The translations under genes were made by a program, and so were the position numbers. DNA of 64,000 nt from Pseudoalteromonas lipolytica. Lineage in GTDB: Bacteria; Pseudomonadota; Gammaproteobacteria; Enterobacterales; Alteromonadaceae. The stretch lies in the NCBI RefSeq assembly GCF_900116435.1, contig NZ_FPAZ01000002.1:169558-233557 (forward strand). The letters are read 5' to 3'. The notes under the pieces were generated by a model. The model ran no database searches. It was not told the DNA's origin and saw only the letters and a program-made list of their open reading frames with translations. Shown one piece after another: positions 35,770 through 44,425 of this stretch (its first letter is position 1; each line of letters begins with the position of its first letter).

Positions 35770-36612
35770 ATGAAATTTCGCACTTTAGCAGCTGTCGTTG
35801 CGCTTTTTAGCTCACAAACCGTTATGGCCGTTGATAGCCAAGACTTTGTAAAAGACAATGTGTTTACGCAAGGCATTGAAGGACCTACCATGTACAACGG
35901 CACTTTGTATGCCGTTAACTATGCAGAGCAAGGGACGATAGGCCGAGTCGATAACATGGGCAAGTCGTCATTATTTGTGCGCTTACCAAATGACAGCGTT
36001 GGTAATGGTTTGCAATTTGATCAACATGGTAACCTTTATATTGCCGATTACGTTAATCATCGTATTTTAAAAGTGCCTGCGAACAGCCAACAAGTCGAAG
36101 TATTTGCCCACAACAGCGAAATGAATCAACCTAATGATATTGCGATTACGCAAGGAGGAAGCTTTTTTGCCAGCGATCCTAATTGGGCAAAAAGCACCGG
36201 ACAGCTGTGGCGCATAAACGCAGACGGTAGCACACACCTTCTCGAAAAAAACATGGGAACCACTAACGGGGTTGCCGTGAATAACGACAACAGCAAGCTG
36301 TATGTAAATGAAAGTGTGCAACGCGTTGTATGGCAGTATGACCTTGACGATGCACTGAATATTAGTAATAAACGCGTGTTGATACGCTTTGATGATCATG
36401 GCCTAGATGGCATGCGCGTGAATAACCAAGGGCATATTTTTATTACCCGTTACGGAGCGGGTAAAGTGCTGGAGGTTTCACCTGAAGGTAAGGTTTTAAA
36501 AACCTACACGCTTAAAGGCCAGCATCCCACAAACCTAACCTTTAACGACGAGCAGGATACACTCTTTGTTACTATGCAAAAGCGCGGTGCGATAGAGGTA
36601 ATTAAACTTTAA
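35770..36612 (+). CDS. Exported SMP-30/gluconolactonase-like beta-propeller protein
   Basis: 280 residues. Signal peptide cut near VMA; then six-bladed propeller repeats of the SGL/NHL type: GNGLQFDQHGNLYIADY, QPNDIAITQGGSFFASDP, TNGVAVNNDNSKLYVNES, LDGMRVNNQGHIFITRYG and PTNLTFNDEQDTLFVT. The repeated N/D residues at the top of the barrel fit a divalent-metal lactonase site. Possible sugar-acid lactonase in the periplasm; substrate unknown. I prefer the ATG at 35770, which has AAAGGA at good spacing, to the ATG at 35764. Confidence 0.8.
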   Translation: MKFRTLAAVVALFSSQTVMAVDSQDFVKDNVFTQGIEGPTMYNGTLYAVNYAEQGTIGRVDNMGKSSLFVRLPNDSVGNGLQFDQHGNLYIADYVNHRILKVPANSQQVEVFAHNSEMNQPNDIAITQGGSFFASDPNWAKSTGQLWRINADGSTHLLEKNMGTTNGVAVNNDNSKLYVNESVQRVVWQYDLDDALNISNKRVLIRFDDHGLDGMRVNNQGHIFITRYGAGKVLEVSPEGKVLKTYTLKGQHPTNLTFNDEQDTLFVTMQKRGAIEVIKL

Positions 36613-36613
36613 A

Positions 36614-36847
36614 TTAGCCTTGCTTAGCGCGTGTGATAGCGGCGTTAATCGCCGCTTTTGCTTGCGGGCTATTTTTCCAACAGCTTGTCTGTAGCATTGA
36701 GGCAACTCGCTCAGCAATTGTGTTTGCATCGAACCCTGCTAACTGCTCAAATGAGTCAATCCCTATTTCTTCAAAGCGTTTTACTACTGTGGGGCCGACC
36801 CCTTTAAGCGCTAATAAAGCCGCGCGTTCTTGTTCATTAAATGGCAT
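36614..36847 (-). CDS. Small helix-hairpin-helix protein
   Basis: 77 residues with an HhH motif ALLALKGVGPTVVKRFEEIG followed by FEQLAGFDANTIAERV and TSCWKNSPQAKAAINAAI. The HhH part would bind DNA backbone without sequence preference. Proteins of this length and pattern are common in Gammaproteobacteria without known function. It ends one base after the SMP-30-like stop on the opposite strand. Confidence 0.75.
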   Translation of the reverse strand: MPFNEQERAALLALKGVGPTVVKRFEEIGIDSFEQLAGFDANTIAERVASMLQTSCWKNSPQAKAAINAAITRAKQG

Positions 36848-36920
36848 GTATACATTCCCTGTTTATCAGTTTTTATTTAGGTACTTTGACCTAATTATTA
36901 AGGCGTTAAAATTAAATATT

Positions 36921-36964
36921 ATACTAATTCGCTTAATTAAGTGGTCTATCTTGAGGCAATAAAA
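36921..36964. mobile_element. Solo end of the island MITE
   Basis: 44 bases nearly identical (a handful of differences) to the left end of the MITE at 26053, including GCTTAATTAAGTGGTCTAT and TTGAGGCAATAAAA. The rest of the element is absent; it runs directly into the TonB-receptor terminator. Confidence 0.75.
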
Positions 36965-36988
36965 AAGCGCACCGGGCAGGGTGCGCTT
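36965..36988 (-). terminator. Terminator of the TonB-receptor gene
   Basis: AAGCGCACC pairs with GGTGCGCTT (9 bp, 6-nt loop), with a T run on the minus-strand side, 36 bases after the receptor stop. Confidence 0.9.
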
Positions 36989-37023
36989 GAGGGGATTAAT
37001 CCTGTGTAGCTAAAACAGTAGGA

Positions 37024-39762
37024 CTAATTAAAACTCGGAGCGTATCTCAGTGAAACACCGACAGAGCGGCCAATCACACTATAATCACTTACGGTATTAA
37101 AGTGGTTTGCACCGATTTCAGGTGTTGGTGGTTCACGGTCTAACAAGTTATCGACACCAAAATTAACAGCAAGTTCCTCATTAACTTGCCATGCTGCTGC
37201 GAAATCAAGATAATTTTGTGCTGAGATTGTTTCTGAACGGTCTACAGCATACTCTACTTCCCCGATTCTGCGCCAGCCAAGTTGGAAATTCATGTTATCT
37301 AATTGCCAATCAATGCTTGCACGGTGTTTATAGTCTGCTTGTAAAATACTCGCAAAGTCACCAGAACACGCACTGCCATAGGTGCCTTTACAGTCTACTT
37401 CTGCCACGGTGCTGTTATTTTGGCGAGTTTGTTTAGTAACAAAGTTACCTTGGTACGAGAATCTAAAGCGACCGCCCATTTGAGCTGGGGCATCAATAAC
37501 GTAGTTAGCCGCAACGTCAATACCTGCTTGCTCAATTGCTGCTAAGTTAAAGTCGTTAACAATAGCTGTGCTAATAAACCCAGTATTCGGATCGCGAAGT
37601 ACTGCACCACACAATGGGTTATTCGGGTTAGGATCGTCAATGTAACAGCTTTGCAGTGCCGCACCTGGTTGAATTTGACTTACCGCATCCGTTACGCGAA
37701 TGCTGTAATAATCTAACGATAAATCAAAGCCTTCTAAATAGCTAGGAGTGTAAACAATGCCCAAAGTATCAGATTCAGCTTGCTCTGGTTTAATATTTGG
37801 GTTTCCGCCGTACGTGTATTTTGCTGTGCTTGAGTCAAACTCAGTGCCAACTGGCGGCGCACCAAATGCAGCACATTGGCTTGCATCGCCCGTACCTAGC
37901 AAACAAGGATCGCCGTTATAACGGCCCGCTAATCGAGGGACAAATTGATCACTGTTTTGATCAAATAACGACAGCGAAAGTGCCGTAATAGGGCTGGCAA
38001 ATTCACCTAAGTTAGGTGCTCTAAACGCCGTTAAGCGGTTTGCACGAATACGAATATCGCTGTTAATTGCCCAGTTTATACCCAGTTTATAGGTGTCTTC
38101 TGCTTCAGTGTTTGAGTAGTCAGAAATGCGATAAGCACCTTCAAAGCTAAGCTCTTCGGCAAAGGGCTGATCAATTAAAATAGGCACTAATACCTCAGCA
38201 TAAAACTCTTCTGAGCTGAAGCTTGCGTCCATATCAAATGCACTAATTGACGCAAAGCTGGTGCCATTTCTAAACGCATCGCCCGGTGTTTGTTTACCGG
38301 TTTCTTTACGGTATTCGTAACCAACGGCAAAGTCGACAGGGCCAGCAGGAAGCTCAAACAAGAACCCTGAATCACCCGATAAGGTTGCTGAAATCACACT
38401 TTGTGTACGGTCGCGAGTGGTATAAATTAGTGGGTCGCTGAAATCAGTTAAGTCGAGGTTGGGATCAAAAATGTCCACTGAGTTAGCTAGCGCTGCAAAG
38501 CGGCTGTTGCCACTGTTGTCATTGCGATAGGCATTGTTATAAATGGTTGCTACTTCGTCGGTTTTACCGTATTGACCATACACATCGTAGCGTAAGTAAT
38601 CGGTTAAATCGCCTTTTAAACCTAATTGAAATTGCATTGAATCGCGAACGGCTTCTGTATGTTGCACACCTAAACCAAGGTTTCGCTCTACATTTACACG
38701 TGCATTACCTTCGCTATCAAACGTTAGTTGGTCACGTAACTCGCTAGGAATATACGGGTTATTACTGGTAAGAGTGACTTGCTCGTTCACAAAAATAGGT
38801 GTTTGACCACTGGCACCCGCTCCCTTTACAGTCACTTTCGAATACATGGCACGCCCATATGCAACGGCGCTGTTGCTTACATCAACATCGAATAACAAGC
38901 CAGTTGAAAAGCGATCCATTGGTTGGGTTAAGTAACGATCGGCTGTAAAATCAGTCGTTTGACGCTCATTTGAAACACTTCCAGCATCTGTTATAGCAAG
39001 GCTATTGCCTGATGCAACATCGGTATAGTAACCACCACTATTAATCAGCGGTGTTGAGTTATCAAGGGCGTAGCTTCGCTCGCCTGCTAAAAGTTCTTTA
39101 CGTTCGGTGTAGCCTAAATATCCGGTAACGTGGCCGCGACCCTCGGCGATATCACCCCCGAAAATTGCTTCAAAATTAAGTTTTTCATTCCCGCCATCTG
39201 CACTTTCATAACTCGTCGAGAATTCAGCACCGGTAAAATCATCATCTAATACAAAGTTTACAACCCCAGCAACGGCATCAGCACCGTATACCGCAGCAGC
39301 ACCGCCGGTAAGCACGTCAACACGCTTAATTAAACCTGCCGGAATCGTATTTACGTCAACTGAGTTTCGAAAACTAAAAGGTACAGCGCGTGTACCATCA
39401 ATAAGCACAAGTGTTCTGTTTTGACCTAGGCCACGTAAATCAATCGTCGATGAGCCAAACGAGTCGCCAACGGTTGCGCCTGTGCTATTTGCACCTGCTG
39501 CCGCTTGTGGCAGTTTAGCCGTAATATCTTCAACGTTTACCGCACGGTCTAGGTGAATTTGTGCTTCATCAACGCTGACAACAGGGCTGCTTGAAACTAA
39601 TTCGGTTCGTTGAATACGTGAGCCTGTTACAGTGATTACTTCAGGCTTTTTGGCTTGTTCGGTATCTGCAGCGTGCGCCACCCCCATAACCGAGCTTACA
39701 GCAATAGCAAGTGGTGAGAGCAGCAGTAGCGAACGTTTTGTGTGAGTTGTCTTTGCTTTCAT
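37024..39762 (-). CDS. TonB-dependent outer-membrane receptor
   Basis: 912 residues. Signal peptide 1-31 (cut AHA), TonB-box-like PEVITVTGSRI, plug domain (VEDITAKLPQAAAGANS, STIDLRGLGQNRTLVLIDGT, RVDVLTGGAAAVYGADAVAG) and a 22-strand barrel ending DYSVIGRSVGVSLRYAPSFN with the terminal aromatic pattern; the EELAVNFGVDNLLDREPPTP motif marks the last strands. A cysteine pair in an extracellular loop (DPCLLGTGDASQC) is notable. Large TonB receptors of this kind in Alteromonadales often carry oligosaccharides or peptides. It is divergent from anmK, and no siderophore gene is nearby. AGGGAATC precedes the ATG. Confidence 0.93.
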   Translation of the reverse strand: MKAKTTHTKRSLLLLSPLAIAVSSVMGVAHAADTEQAKKPEVITVTGSRIQRTELVSSSPVVSVDEAQIHLDRAVNVEDITAKLPQAAAGANSTGATVGDSFGSSTIDLRGLGQNRTLVLIDGTRAVPFSFRNSVDVNTIPAGLIKRVDVLTGGAAAVYGADAVAGVVNFVLDDDFTGAEFSTSYESADGGNEKLNFEAIFGGDIAEGRGHVTGYLGYTERKELLAGERSYALDNSTPLINSGGYYTDVASGNSLAITDAGSVSNERQTTDFTADRYLTQPMDRFSTGLLFDVDVSNSAVAYGRAMYSKVTVKGAGASGQTPIFVNEQVTLTSNNPYIPSELRDQLTFDSEGNARVNVERNLGLGVQHTEAVRDSMQFQLGLKGDLTDYLRYDVYGQYGKTDEVATIYNNAYRNDNSGNSRFAALANSVDIFDPNLDLTDFSDPLIYTTRDRTQSVISATLSGDSGFLFELPAGPVDFAVGYEYRKETGKQTPGDAFRNGTSFASISAFDMDASFSSEEFYAEVLVPILIDQPFAEELSFEGAYRISDYSNTEAEDTYKLGINWAINSDIRIRANRLTAFRAPNLGEFASPITALSLSLFDQNSDQFVPRLAGRYNGDPCLLGTGDASQCAAFGAPPVGTEFDSSTAKYTYGGNPNIKPEQAESDTLGIVYTPSYLEGFDLSLDYYSIRVTDAVSQIQPGAALQSCYIDDPNPNNPLCGAVLRDPNTGFISTAIVNDFNLAAIEQAGIDVAANYVIDAPAQMGGRFRFSYQGNFVTKQTRQNNSTVAEVDCKGTYGSACSGDFASILQADYKHRASIDWQLDNMNFQLGWRRIGEVEYAVDRSETISAQNYLDFAAAWQVNEELAVNFGVDNLLDREPPTPEIGANHFNTVSDYSVIGRSVGVSLRYAPSFN

Positions 39763-39801
39763 GTTGATTCCCTAGCGTTTTATCATTTAAATCAACGCTG
39801 G

Positions 39802-39816
39802 TTGGTATGCGACCAA
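39802..39816. promoter_or_regulatory. Inverted repeat TTGGT-N5-ACCAA upstream of the TonB receptor
   Basis: A perfect 5-bp inverted repeat (centre ATGCG) 40 bases before the receptor start, in the 260-base gap shared with anmK. It may be a repressor site for the receptor gene. No regulator gene is adjacent. Confidence 0.35.
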
Positions 39817-40022
39817 GACCATTTAGTTAATTTAATGCGTCATACTTTTTGTTATGATGGCTGTTGTGTTCTCCTTTTGGGGAGCTCACCCGTACAGTTT
39901 TAAAGCAAATTAAAAATCTTTGCAATAATTATTCTTTAAATGTATTGTTTTAAAATATAAACTATTCCAATCCATCAAGCGGCTTATTATTATATAACAA
40001 GCTGATTTTAAGTGATTTATTT

Positions 40023-41228
40023 ATGCATCAACATATTGAAAAACTGTATTTAAGTGCAAAAAAAGAAAAAAAATTAATTATTGGTCTGATGAGTGGCACC
40101 TCATTAGATGGCCTTGATATTGCGCTGTGTGAGGTCTCTGGGCAAGGCATGAATACCCATGTTGATGTTATTAAGTTTACTACCGTTGATTACGACGATA
40201 ATTATAAATCACGCGTTAAGCGGGTGTTTGCAAAGCGAGAATGCGACCTTGAAGAAGTAACCTTACTTAACCCGTGGATAGGCCAGCTTCATGGCGAGAT
40301 GGTTGCACATACTTTAGCGAGCTGGGGTATAGATAAAGAGCATATCGATGTAATAGCAAGTCATGGACAAACTATTTATCATTGCCCTAAAACTCAGCAC
40401 AAACGCCCTGAATACGGTAATGCAACGTTACAAATTGGTGACAGTGATCATCTCGCGGTTACCGCAGGGATCACCACTATTGGCGACTTTAGGCAAAAGC
40501 ATATTGCTGCGGGTGGAGAAGGTGCTCCTTTGGCGGTATACGGTGATTATTTGTATTTCACAAGTCATCAAGAAAACCGTATTTTGTTAAATATGGGGGG
40601 GATTGCTAATCTTACCTATTTACCAAAATCTGCCGATGCGCGAGCTGTTTTTAGTTCAGACATTGGCCCAGGCAATACCATTATGGACGCGTATGTACAG
40701 CGTCATTTTGCTCCGCTTCAGTATGATAAAGATGCATTAATCGCCAGTAAAGGCACCGCAAACGACGCTTTGTTAGCGGCGTTATGTAGTGATGCATTCT
40801 TTAGTTTAGATTTTCCAAAGACAACAGGGCCAGAAGTATTTAACCTAGATTATTTAGCGTCGGCTCAAGCACGTTCTAACACGAGCGATCTGTCTCATTA
40901 CGACGTTATGGCCACTTTAGTCACGTTTTCGGCTTTAATGATTGCTAAAGCAATCAACCAATGCAGTGAAAAACTGACCGATATTGCAGTGTATGCCAGT
41001 GGCGGTGGAGTGCATAACCCGCTGCTAATGAATATGATCTTAGCGAATTGCCCGCAGCTTTCAGCTATTAAAAACACCGATAGCTTAGGCATTAATCCAG
41101 ATGCGAAAGAGGCGGTATTGTTTGCGATTCTGGCAAATGAGTGTTTGTCGGGGGGTCAACAGCGTTTTGGTAATACCGAGCAAGGGATCCCCGATATTAC
41201 CATGGGTAAAATAAGCTTTTGCGATTAG
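40023..41228 (+). CDS. anmK: Anhydro-N-acetylmuramic acid kinase
   Basis: 401 residues. Cytosolic kinase that opens the 1,6-anhydro ring of anhydro-MurNAc from recycled peptidoglycan and makes MurNAc-6-phosphate. The family opening IIGLMSGTSLDGLD is present at residues 19-32, followed by IASHGQTIYHCP, LQIGDSDHLAV, TTIGDFRQKHIAAGGEGAPL, LLNMGGIANLTYL, DIGPGNTIMDA and YASGGGVHNPLLM. The chain is about 30 residues longer than the E. coli enzyme, partly from a lysine-rich N-terminal tail. No strong ribosome site is seen (AAGTGATTTATTT before the ATG). Four bases overlap at the stop with the gene on the opposite strand. Confidence 0.93.
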   Translation: MHQHIEKLYLSAKKEKKLIIGLMSGTSLDGLDIALCEVSGQGMNTHVDVIKFTTVDYDDNYKSRVKRVFAKRECDLEEVTLLNPWIGQLHGEMVAHTLASWGIDKEHIDVIASHGQTIYHCPKTQHKRPEYGNATLQIGDSDHLAVTAGITTIGDFRQKHIAAGGEGAPLAVYGDYLYFTSHQENRILLNMGGIANLTYLPKSADARAVFSSDIGPGNTIMDAYVQRHFAPLQYDKDALIASKGTANDALLAALCSDAFFSLDFPKTTGPEVFNLDYLASAQARSNTSDLSHYDVMATLVTFSALMIAKAINQCSEKLTDIAVYASGGGVHNPLLMNMILANCPQLSAIKNTDSLGINPDAKEAVLFAILANECLSGGQQRFGNTEQGIPDITMGKISFCD

Positions 41229-41701
41229 AAAAACGCTAAGAAACTTGCCCCAAGATTACTGATATAGTGCCGAAAACCCTGATTTTTAGCGTGGTTTGTC
41301 GGCGCTAATTGTGGCGATGCGTTGGCAGCGATACCGACGTCGAATTGCGCGCTGTCTTTCAATGTTGCATGCTTACCATGAAGCATTAGCTGCAATACAA
41401 ATTCACCACTTTGTGTCACGTTTTCTAACGTAAGCATAATAAGCTGCTGATCTAGGTCATGTTGCGTCAGTGTGCGCGCAGTAAAATACGCTGATTCACG
41501 CGCATTAGGATAGGTCGCACTAATAGAGATCACATCGCCCTCATGCGCATCTTCGGGTAGCACACAATAAAACAAAACCTGCTTTTGCTCGTTAGCAACA
41601 AAATGCAGTTGTTCGTATTCCATTGTATGCTCAAGTGCCGCACATAAGGGATCATCACTAGAGGGGAGTGCAAACGAAAGTTGCACCAAAGCACTGTTCA
41701 T
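41225..41701 (-). CDS. Hypothetical protein
   Basis: 158 residues, no signal peptide, no membrane segment. The sequence is beta-rich (VLFYCVLPEDAHEGDVISIS, GEFVLQLMLHG) with a central acidic part. No family recognised. It converges on anmK with a 4-bp overlap of stop codons. GAAG lies upstream of the ATG. Confidence 0.6.
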   Translation of the reverse strand: MNSALVQLSFALPSSDDPLCAALEHTMEYEQLHFVANEQKQVLFYCVLPEDAHEGDVISISATYPNARESAYFTARTLTQHDLDQQLIMLTLENVTQSGEFVLQLMLHGKHATLKDSAQFDVGIAANASPQLAPTNHAKNQGFRHYISNLGASFLAFF

Positions 41702-42079
41702 TACTTCTTCATTACGTTAGTTGATTAAATTAGCGCCAATTATTGATCAATTAAATGACAGAATTATGACTATTGTCATAAGGGGGATTATTTATTTTAT
41801 GAACAACTAAAATTTGTTCTTTCTGTTCCAAAACTAGAATAGTAATAAATTAAAATCCGATAAATGATATGGATCTCAACTAGGCACCGCAGATAACCAT
41901 TAAGCAGCTTTAAGAGTCGAATTCATTGGTTGAAGACTGTTTGTAACTTTGCGTTATGAATGTTTTGATGAGACTTTGTAAGCAAGTAAAAGCGCATTTA
42001 GCGTCGTTTTAATTAGTCAATGAGCTAGGCACCTAGCTCATTGGGTAGGAATATTTAAACATTAGATAACTTAAACACA
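41702..42079. other. Non-coding region with one strong hairpin
   Basis: No convincing gene. It contains AATGAGCTAG and CTAGCTCATT (42019-42028, 42033-42042), a perfect 10-bp stem on a GCAC loop, 38 bases beyond the stop of the YdcZ-type gene. There is no T run on the minus-strand side. It is either a weak terminator or an mRNA end-protecting hairpin. Confidence 0.5.
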
Positions 42080-42571
42080 CTAATCTGAAGTAAATGTTCT
42101 CGTTAATTTTTGTTCACTTGAGCTATTTGTAGTCTTATTGCTTGAATATATAAAATATAAGGCAATACCAAGACAAATAATTGCAATTACCCTATAAATT
42201 GAAAAAGGTATTGGCTCATTCCCCAGCCAGCCAAAATTATCAATTAACATACTCATTGTTAGCTGCCCGAAAATAACCGCAACCGTTGCGACAGCGGTAC
42301 CGATACGTTGCACCGCAAGTACCATTATGACTATATATGGAACACCACACATAGCTCCCAGTAATTGCCATTTGGGTACATCCAGCAACGTGATTGAATG
42401 CTTTGGCTCAAAGTAGAAGATCAATAAAGCTGTGATTAATGCACCCACTGAAAATGTAAGGAATGCGGTCTTAAAAACGCCTAATTTACTTCCAAGTTGA
42501 CCATTAATTGCTGCTTGAATACTGAGCATAACGCCACCGAGTATCGCTAATAAAATCATTATAAATGTCAT
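42080..42571 (-). CDS. YdcZ (DUF606) family membrane transporter subunit
   Basis: 163 residues with five predicted membrane helices. The family opening GGVMLSIQAAINGQLGSKLG (glycine/Gln-rich first helix) is followed by AFLTFSVGALIT and QRIGTAVATVAVIFGQLTMS. DUF606 proteins belong to the drug/metabolite transporter superfamily as half-length units and often occur in pairs. The paired gene lies eight bases upstream on the same strand, so the two probably form a heterodimer. Confidence 0.82.
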   Translation of the reverse strand: MTFIMILLAILGGVMLSIQAAINGQLGSKLGVFKTAFLTFSVGALITALLIFYFEPKHSITLLDVPKWQLLGAMCGVPYIVIMVLAVQRIGTAVATVAVIFGQLTMSMLIDNFGWLGNEPIPFSIYRVIAIICLGIALYFIYSSNKTTNSSSEQKLTRTFTSD

Positions 42572-42579
42572 AATAGATC

Positions 42580-43014
42580 CTAACCTTGTGCAACCATCGC
42601 TAACGCGATAATGATGAAAATGAGTGCAATAATTCGTCTATTGTCGATTCTTCTGTGAGGGGTACCAAATAGACCAAAGTGATCGATAATTAAACTTTTA
42701 GAGATTTGCCCAGCTAAAATACCAATCATCGTCATTGCAATACCTATTTTAGGCGTCGCCACAGTGAGAATAACGACATAAACGACACCTAATACTCCCC
42801 CTGACAGTTGCCATGATGGCTGAGAGAAAAAAGATGCACTATTACGAGGGCTAAAAAACAACATCAACAAAAATGTTAATGCAGCCCCAACTGCGAAAAT
42901 ACTAAATGTTGCCCATAAATCGCCAACTTGCGTTCCCAAAGGCCCTAGTAACCCGGCTTCAACGGAAAGCCCCATACCACCAGCGATAACAATCAAAATT
43001 AAAAAGAGTTGCAT
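42580..43014 (-). CDS. YdcZ (DUF606) family membrane transporter subunit, second copy
   Basis: 144 residues. The first helix has GGMGLSVEAGLLGPLGTQVG, and later PKIGIAMTMIGILAGQISKS matches the paired gene. I chose the ATG at 43014, which has GGAGAAAG upstream and begins at the first membrane helix, in place of an open frame reaching 43104 that would add 30 basic residues and overlap the regulator promoter. The pair faces a LysR-type regulator, which is the likely controller. Substrate unknown. Confidence 0.8.
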   Translation of the reverse strand: MQLFLILIVIAGGMGLSVEAGLLGPLGTQVGDLWATFSIFAVGAALTFLLMLFFSPRNSASFFSQPSWQLSGGVLGVVYVVILTVATPKIGIAMTMIGILAGQISKSLIIDHFGLFGTPHRRIDNRRIIALIFIIIALAMVAQG

Positions 43015-43081
43015 ATAAAACTTTCTCCATTTTTTAAGGTGAAGAAGAATACGCTTTTCGATTGATGAGAAAAATGCCATT

Positions 43082-43105
43082 ATTGTGTGAACACCTTTGC
43101 ACAAT
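43082..43105. promoter_or_regulatory. LysR-type operator ATTGTG-N12-CACAAT
   Basis: A perfect 6-bp inverted repeat with a 12-base centre between the LysR gene and the YdcZ pair, in the T-N11-A style of LysR-type sites. It overlaps an alternative GTG start of the regulator, which supports the later start at 43114. Confidence 0.5.
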
Positions 43106-43113
43106 ATGCATAT

Positions 43114-44046
43114 ATGAGTAATTTTGAATCTATAAATCTAAAGAGCTTACTGATTTTCATCAATGTGTATGAGCTAAAGAATTTTTCGTTGGTAGCGAGA
43201 CGGGAAGGGGTGTCTGCTTCTCAAGTGTCTCGTGTTATACACAATCTTGAAGATGCACTTGGACATCAATTATTTTATCGGAATACGCGTGCGATAATAC
43301 CCACTGAAAGCGGTAACCTATTCATAAATCATGCGCGTGCAATGGCTTTAAATTTTCATGATGCACAACAAGCGTTAAGTGAAAGATTACTAGAACCCTC
43401 GGGACTTGCCCGGATAAACGCGCCAGTATTTTTTGGTCAAAAGCATATAGCTCCAGCCCTTGCTAATCTGAGCGAAAGGTATCCAGAATTAGATATAGAG
43501 CTAACTCTTACTGATGATTACATTGATCCGATGAAAGATGCGTCAGATGTCATATTTCGGATCGGTACGCTTAACGACTCCTCATTACGAGCACGTATTG
43601 TGGGAGAGCAGAGTTATCATCTCACTGCATCACCCAAGTACATTCAAAAATATGGTGTGCCTAAAAAACCTGAAGACTTAGTTACACATAAATGTCTCGT
43701 CTATAGTGGCTCATCAGGTCCAAATCGTTGGTATTTCAGGCAACCCGAAGGTTTATGGGTTCACTGCCCGATCACTCCGACTTTAAGTTCGAACAACGCC
43801 GAGTCTCTGCTCACCGCCGCTTTAAATGGTATGGGAATAGTATTGTTTCCAGATTGGCTCATTGCTGACAGTCTATCTGAGGGGAAACTTGTGAAGCTTT
43901 TTACAGAGATTGATTCATCAATTAATACTGAAACTCAAACTATTGCTGCAATATACCCGAATGCCCGTCACCCATCACTTAATGCAAGAGCCATTATTGA
44001 CTACTACATAGACGTGTTTGGGTCCCCTTTGTATTGGCAGCTATAG
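43114..44046 (+). CDS. LysR-family transcriptional regulator
   Basis: 310 residues. N-terminal winged HTH: LLIFINVYELKNFSLVARRE, SASQVSRVIHNLEDALGHQL, FYRNTRAIIPTESG. Effector-binding domain from about residue 90 (GLARINAPVFFGQKHIAPAL). Closest in pattern to the group of LysR proteins that act on a divergent operon, here the YdcZ pair. The ATG at 43114 lacks a clear ribosome site; a GTG nine codons earlier would lie inside the operator palindrome. The effector is unknown. Confidence 0.88.
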   Translation: MSNFESINLKSLLIFINVYELKNFSLVARREGVSASQVSRVIHNLEDALGHQLFYRNTRAIIPTESGNLFINHARAMALNFHDAQQALSERLLEPSGLARINAPVFFGQKHIAPALANLSERYPELDIELTLTDDYIDPMKDASDVIFRIGTLNDSSLRARIVGEQSYHLTASPKYIQKYGVPKKPEDLVTHKCLVYSGSSGPNRWYFRQPEGLWVHCPITPTLSSNNAESLLTAALNGMGIVLFPDWLIADSLSEGKLVKLFTEIDSSINTETQTIAAIYPNARHPSLNARAIIDYYIDVFGSPLYWQL

Positions 44047-44425
44047 CCTCGCTATATTTAAAAGAAGTTACGGCCTTTTAAAGCCTGTATTAGGGTCGAA
44101 TGCAATTTTCAACGCTTAGTTTTGATAAAAAATAACGGTAGAGTGCTTTAGCGTTCAAGATGACGAGTGATTATCCCCCAAAAAACTCCCCAAACTATTT
44201 ATATATACCAACTAACTAACCTCTCTCAACGGGGTTATTTACTGATCTAGTAAAAAAATTCATTCGTATTTTTATGCGGATAGATGATCTTAAGAATGTA
44301 AGAGTCTCTATTGCTACACTTATACGATGCAATAGCATTCGCATACTGCCGTTGTTGGTCGATCTCTCTACAAGAATAGGATCTGCCATGCAGACCCCAC
44401 AATAAATTTTGAGAGGATGAAATAG
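44047..44425. other. Non-coding region upstream of the MipA/OmpV gene
   Basis: About 380 AT-rich bases with no gene that I can support. GAGAGGATG before the MipA start serves as its ribosome site. No clear operator or hairpin is seen. Confidence 0.45.
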
